64,000 nt of DNA, taken from positions 64,001 through 128,000 of the forward strand of contig JAQFVV010013279.1 in NCBI GenBank assembly GCA_028023455.1, given 5' to 3'. The stretch is from Epiperipatus broadwayi (taxonomy: Eukaryota > Onychophora > Udeonychophora > Euonychophora > Peripatidae). The position numbers and the translations under genes were made by a program. The notes below the pieces were generated by a model, which saw only the letters and a program-made list of their open reading frames with translations, ran no database searches and was not told where the DNA came from. Shown piece by piece: positions 59,860 through 64,000 of the stretch. Numbering within the stretch: position 1 is the stretch's first letter; every line of letters starts with the position of its first letter.

Positions 59860-60960
59860 ATATAATGTGCAACCAGTACTTGACACAAATTCTTCAAACC
59901 TAGAACAGAGGACATTACTGATGGATAAGAAGCTGTCAAAGATCTCTATCACTGCTCTTAATGAAACTTACCTTCCAAAGGAAGGAAGTTTAATAGAACA
60001 AGGGAATGACTACAAGTCTTTATGGAAAAGCAGATCAGTCAGAGAAAGAAGATTGCATGTTGCTAAATTTGCTGTAAATAATAATTTCATATTTTCTAAA
60101 ACTTTGTTTTCACAAAGACATTATTATTTATGTTATTATTAAATATACTCCAATATTTTATTCCTTGATGAATAGCATTATTAAAGCAATATTATTTAAA
60201 GGCCTTTTTTATTTTAATGACTTTAATGCATATATTGATACAAATAAAAAACATTTGGCTCCAACAGTTGTTGGAAATAATAGTATTGGTACAACAAAAT
60301 TCAAATAGTCTGATGTTATTGAATTTGTGCACATTATATGGACTGATTACCACAAACCTTTTGTTTGGGTAGAAAAATCATTATAAAAAACATGGCTGAT
60401 TCATGCTCAAGATAATAGCATTTTATAAATTCCATTACAGTTTTTTTTTTCTCATGTGTCAAAGCATCGACTGGGAAGTGGACCTGCAAACCCGGGACAA
60501 CTGCTTGTAAGGCAGCTGTGCTGACCACTCGGCCACCAATGTTTGACTATTCCATTATAGTTAGGAACCATAATACAAAAGATGTTTAAATAATGCAATC
60601 TCTTACAATCACAAATTGTTTGTTAGATTATAGACAAGATTATAATAATAATAAACCACAACAGCAAATGTATTTGCAAGACGTTTATTGAATAGGTTGC
60701 ATCTAGTCATAGGTGAATGTTTTCCAAGGATTCAGTGTCACTTTAGAGAATCAAAAAGACATTAGGCATGGATTTTGTTGTGAAAAAAATACCATAGAAG
60801 AGTCAGGAATAAAACTGTAATTTGTTTACCGTTTAATGAACTGGTCAAGGCATTTGACTCGATTAACTGAACAGGGAATTGTTTGAAATTAGTTGAATGT
60901 CCATGAATGTTTATATGAGAGGAAATGTTTAAGCGTATTTGCTCCCACATTGTTTTCAAT
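59860..60960 (+). pseudogene. LINE endonuclease to RT, split by a SINE
   Basis: An APE-type LINE copy can be followed across frameshifts. The endonuclease start (59867-60142) has SSNLEQRTLLMDKKLSKIS, ALNETYLPKEGSLIEQG and ERRLHVAKFAVNN, matching the RPERRTALVA.EL, ALSETR and ERR.+GV.FA+ blocks of this LINE group. Near 60210-60300 it reads FNDFNAYIDTNKKHLAPTVV, the GDFNARVG region. Then comes ADSCSR..HFINSITVRNHN, into which the SINE at 60441-60548 is inserted. RT words follow (FARRLLNRLHLVI near 60680, VKAFDSIN near 60850). The expected glutamate and aspartates are partly lost. It is decayed and cannot move. Confidence 0.78.
60441..60548 (-). mobile_element. tRNA-derived SINE inside a LINE
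   Basis: Minus strand: the head has box-A-like TGGCCGAGTGGTCAGC and box-B-like GGGTTTGCAGGTCC. A short body ATGCTTTGACACATGAG and an A10 tail (T run 60441-60450) follow. The flanks are ATTCCATTACAG (60429-60440) and ATTCCATTATAG (60549-60560), a 12-base target duplication with one change. The head differs from the 11.9 kb SINE but the tail is alike, so they may share a LINE partner. Confidence 0.88.
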
Positions 60961-60978
60961 TTCCCCTCTTTTCTTCCA

Positions 60979-61110
60979 TAGCGTAAGCTTGTGGTTAAGA
61001 CCTGTAGAGGTCCCTACCTTCACATTTTCAAGCACACATTCTTGAGGTTTATTGCCTTAGTAAATATTACTTATGTATTCAATGTGCGTTAAATAAATTT
61101 ATAATTATAG
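60979..61110 (+). mobile_element. Family E repeat, single arm
   Basis: GCGTAAGCTTGTGGTTAAGA, CCTGTAGAGGTCCC, TTTATTGCCTTAGTAAATA and the end GTTAAATAAATTTATAATTA match the right arm of the family E hairpin at 61896. It lies just after the LINE RT fragment. No left arm or duplication was found. Confidence 0.75.
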
Positions 61111-61539
61111 TTTTTATAAAATCCTTAATGAATTAGATGTCAAAATATGATACAAGTTTGACAATGAAATTTTTAATGACAATTAATTAAAAATGAAAAC
61201 TAAAATTGTATCTGCTCTATCAGTATGCTGGTAATTGGGTTATTTTTCCATAGTTTAATAAACAATTTATAGTATGAACATAATGTTTTAAATGCGACAT
61301 ATAAAAACTCTGGTTTTATAATTAATGCTCAAAATACTCAAATTCTTTACATTTACTAATGAAAAAAAAATCAACAGCAATTTGTAGCTTGGTTGATTAT
61401 CAGTTTGAAAATGTAAACCAAGTAGAATCATTGGTTTATATCTCCGATATGTTATTGTTGCTTTTAACAAGTAGTTAAACATAAAATATTTCACCCTCAA
61501 AAATGAATTACTGCAAATCAATGTGCTTATATAAAACTG
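61111..61539. other. AT-rich stretch, probably decayed LINE interior
   Basis: It lies between RT and tail fragments of what may be one LINE, but no frame can be followed. A 77-codon antisense frame is unsupported. Confidence 0.35.
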
Positions 61540-61790
61540 TTATTTTAATTTATTGTATGGAAGTGAAATTTGGACATTCTACCATAGCAATATAAAATTA
61601 TTAGAAACATTTCATTTAAAGATGCTTTATAAACTTTGAAAAATGCAATAGAAAGATTATACAACAGTCAATATGTTCTTCACATTACTTGGATGTGGCA
61701 TTCCAGGATTTAATATTATAAAGTAACACATTGATTGATTTGGACATATAAAATGAATATAAGAAATCCTATTTTATGACGAATATGAAT
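61540..61790 (+). pseudogene. LINE ORF2 tail fragment
   Basis: The frame LYGSEIWTFYHSN, IKLLETFHLKMLYKL then a stop matches the LINE block YG.E.W.......+L..FH...+R.+L that follows the RT domain. Later words (TVNMFFTLLGCGIPGFN) are shifted. Orientation and order fit the 59860-60960 copy, with family E in between. Confidence 0.68.
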
Positions 61791-61895
61791 CTGCATTGTT
61801 TTTGTTGGAGTAGCCTCCATTTATATTATAAAAATTATCATATAAAAAGTAAACAAATTCAACTTCCTTATTATTGTTACCATACTTATCTTATT

Positions 61896-62121
61896 TACTA
61901 AGGCAATAAACCTCAAGCAATGTGCGCTTGAAAATGCGAAAGTAGGGACCTCTACAGGTCTTAATCACAAGCTTACGCATTGGAAGAAAAGAGGTGTAAG
62001 CTTATGGTTAAGACCTGTAGAGGTCTCTACTTTCGCATTTTCAAGCGCACATTGCTTGAGGTTTATTGCCTTAGTAAATATTACTTACGTAATCAATGTG
62101 CGTTAAATAAATTTATAATTA
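61896..62121. mobile_element. Family E hairpin with 15-bp target duplication
   Basis: Arms of about 84 bases (61896-61978 and 61994-62078) are inverted copies (AAGGCAATAAACCTCAAGC, GACCTCTACAGGTCTTAA). A single-arm extension ending GTTAAATAAATTTATAATTA follows. CATACTTATCTTATT repeats exactly at 61881-61895 and 62122-62136. The insertion style (inverted partial dimer, 15-bp duplication) resembles family C. No CUGANGA core was found in it. Confidence 0.85.
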
Positions 62122-62136
62122 CATACTTATCTTATT

Positions 62137-62756
62137 AAAAATAATATTACTTACAAAAATGAAAATTACGGCTATTTATAATGGTGATTATATTTTCTAA
62201 ATGAGATTTATATAACGGGGTCATAAGGAATTTACAATATATGGAAATTTTAAAATCTGCTATTTTTAGAACGTAAATTATTCTCTTGAAACACATTATA
62301 AAAATTAAGAGGATGAAAAAAGAATGCCTGCAGTTATCATGGAATACAGCAAAAGTACTTTTATTGATTTTATTAAATAAGTTACTTTTATTCAAAATTA
62401 TAAAACACTATATTCTTTTTTTAAAAACTAAAAAACTTTTATATTTAATGTTTTAGGGAATTTAGACGTTCTTCTAAAACCTAAAAACAAAAATAGTAGC
62501 TTATTTCGTTTTATATATTTATAAGAGTTTGATTATGATTCGTTATCATCTTCATTTATATTTTCAATTCATTTCTGAAAATGGCCAATTAGATTTGATG
62601 AAATATCGAATACAGTAATAAAACGTTTTCCAGTTTACAAAAAAAGATATTTTTTGCTTTTACAATTTTATAAATATTTAACTGGAAAAAAAACAACAAC
62701 TATTATATATATTGTAAAAGGTTTTAACAGATCAATAAAATATAAACTATTTACTA
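62137..62756. other. AT-rich stretch without genes
   Basis: An 82-codon AT-driven frame (62147-62395, minus) has no motif. Nothing else. Confidence 0.45.
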
Positions 62757-62972
62757 AACGTAATAAGTGCGCTTATACGCAACTATAGAAAAGTTTGTTA
62801 TTGCTATAGATTAAATACGACTTAGAGTTTTTGAGAACTTATGGCGTTCTCACATTCATAGGAAGAATATGAGAACGCCATAGTTCCCGAAAGCGCTAAG
62901 CCGTATTTTAATTTATAGAAATAACACGCTTCTCTATAGTTGCGTATAAACGCACTCATTGTATTTATTACA
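62757..62972. repeat. Hairpin element, about 215 bp
   Basis: Left arm blocks GTAATAAGTGCGCTTATACG, CAACTATAGA, TATGGCGTTCTCA are mirrored on the right as TGAGAACGCCATAG, TCTCTATAGTTG, CGTATAAACGCACTC and TTTATTAC. The loop is ATTCATAGGAAGAAT. The arms have several mismatches and small indels. CpG content is higher than nearby. No target duplication was recognised. Confidence 0.82.
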
Positions 62973-63005
62973 TTCCGTATAAGATTAAACACAGGCATTC
63001 TTATA

Positions 63006-63225
63006 CCTAAACTGAGCACTGATTATATATATGCGTGGGAGATGATATTTTGGACCAACTGATGATTGCTGGTTCAGCACAAAATATGTGTATTGATGAT
63101 TATTTATATTTTCTACATGAGTGTGGTCATGTGTATCAGTATTATGAAATAGTGTGGATAATTGAAGGTTTCTTGAAAGTCTGAGTTCAAATCCCCTATA
63201 TTATATTCTGTATAGAAAAAGTATA
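63006..63225 (+). mobile_element. Family B copy with broken hammerhead
   Basis: It runs from AAACTGAGCACTGATTATAT through the ribozyme region to AAGTCTGAGTTCAAATCCC. The ribozyme reads CCAA CTGATGA TTGCTGG, then CAGCAC followed by AAAA instead of GAAA, and the stem III palindrome is lost (ATATGTGT). The outer stem I is also mismatched, so cleavage is not expected. Confidence 0.78.
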
Positions 63226-63429
63226 AACAGTTAACGTCTTTACATATAAGCTATTTGTAAATAAAAAGATTATAAAGCTTTAATATAATTTTAGATAATC
63301 AGAAAGCATTACAAACATAATTTTTATTGCGAGGAAAATGTATTGAACAAAGATGTAATTAACACATTACTTGATTAATTTGGCTAAATCATTTTTATTT
63401 TGTTTGAAATTATCAAATTATAACCAGGT
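63226..63429. other. AT-rich spacer
   Basis: Nothing recognised. Confidence 0.5.
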
Positions 63430-63690
63430 AGAAAACCACATAGATAAATAGGTACAGAAGTACATGCATGGACACATTGGTAGATGAAACATAGATTGAT
63501 AGATAAATGGATGCTTGAATAGATAGATAAAGAGGTAGATAAATGAATAGATGAATAAATAGATAAATGGATAGAGTCTGGTAAATAGATAGATAGATAA
63601 CAAATAGAGACACAGGTAAATGGATATATAGATAACAGATAGAGACACTGATAAATAGATGAATAGATAAGTAGGTAGATAGATGGATTA
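63430..63690. repeat. Degenerate (GATA)n tract
   Basis: Repeated AGATAGATAAATGG-like words with many substitutions. Tyr/Ile/Leu-rich frames on the minus strand are repeat translation. Confidence 0.9.
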
Positions 63691-64000
63691 TAAGTTGTTT
63701 TTTTTCACTTTTGGTGGAAAATAAGAGGCATTTGAAATAAAAACTAGTTTTTAACAGGTATGTGTACCAGTTCTAACTTTGTTTTTTTTTTTACTTTTAT
63801 TATAGGTTTTCTGTATAGCTTATAGATGATCTCATAAAAAAAGAATCAAGATGCAATATAGATTATTATCATTTTTATCAATATATCCTGCATAGCTCTG
63901 TTTCAGATTTTTGAATTTTTCAATGATGTCAGTGATAATCACTTGCTTTCTTGTCCATATTGTACGAGATGGCTTACAACTAACCTTCACATCTCTCCCA
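63691..64000. other. Window end, no gene seen
   Basis: A T-rich patch followed by AGG (63785-63807) superficially resembles a splice acceptor, but no downstream exon can be supported within the window. Confidence 0.4.

Noticed and set aside
61896-62121. Hammerhead in family E
   Set aside because: GCGAAAGTAG and a GACC/GGTC stem are present, but no CUGANGA core exists in either orientation.
63413-63648. Hydrophobic Tyr/Ile/Leu frames resembling membrane proteins
   Set aside because: They are read from the degenerate GATA repeat and have no start context or motif.
63785-63850. Splice acceptor and host exon at the window end
   Set aside because: The pyrimidine tract and AG are present, but no coding continuation can be followed before the window ends.

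Overview
This 64 kb window is eukaryotic, very AT-rich and gene-poor. I found no host protein-coding gene, no intact tRNA or rRNA gene and no CRISPR array. Most recognisable sequence is transposable-element debris: tRNA-derived SINEs, APE-type LINEs, Penelope-like elements (PLEs), one non-autonomous hAT element, many foldback repeats and AT/ATT/GATA microsatellites. This mixture, together with long TA and ATT tracts, suggests an invertebrate, and my best guess is a mollusc of the coleoid cephalopod (octopus) type. That taxonomic guess is an inference only.

Layout. 1-2.6 kb: AT-rich sequence with a SINE relic. 2.58-4.89 kb: a Penelope-like element on the minus strand, with a reverse transcriptase reading frame followed in another frame by a GIY-YIG endonuclease. 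Its RT has lost probable catalytic aspartates, and it carries a 15-base match to an Illumina adapter. A foldback repeat (family C) is inserted next to its start codon. 7.3-7.8 kb: inverted family B repeats. 7.9-10.3 kb: an unclassified, less AT-rich block. 11.9 kb: a full SINE. 13.2-13.8 and 14.7-15.7 kb: LINE fragments. 15.7-16.9 kb: a second PLE fragment beside a complete hammerhead ribozyme. 22.7-23.1 kb: a hAT element with a perfect target duplication and a BED-finger fragment. 24-29 kb: LINE fragments. 30-33.4 kb: stacked family C repeats. 35.8-36.6 kb: a 408-bp tandem repeat (family A) with one intact and one broken hammerhead. 37.5 and 57.6 kb: family D foldbacks. 40.5-41.8 kb: a 477-bp tandem array (family B). 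42.5 kb: a near-perfect long hairpin. 46-53 kb: LINE fragments and six clean family C insertions with 11-15 bp target duplications. 55.7-64 kb: SINEs, LINEs, family E and other hairpins, and a GATA repeat.

How the parts may fit together. Families A, B and the 16.8 kb site each fold as type I hammerhead ribozymes. Each has a CUGANGA core, a closed stem II, GAAA, a self-complementary stem III sequence ending in UH, and a stem I with an internal loop. Family C shows a weaker version and family D a doubtful one. Tandem units of about 400-480 bp, ribozymes with short palindromic stem III and variable 11-15 bp target duplications match what is known of metazoan retrozymes and of the hammerheads carried by Penelope-like elements. 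The working model is that these are non-autonomous circular-RNA retroelements of several families, possibly mobilised by PLE reverse transcriptases such as the ones decaying in this window. The folds and target duplications are read from the sequence. The mobilisation route is inference.
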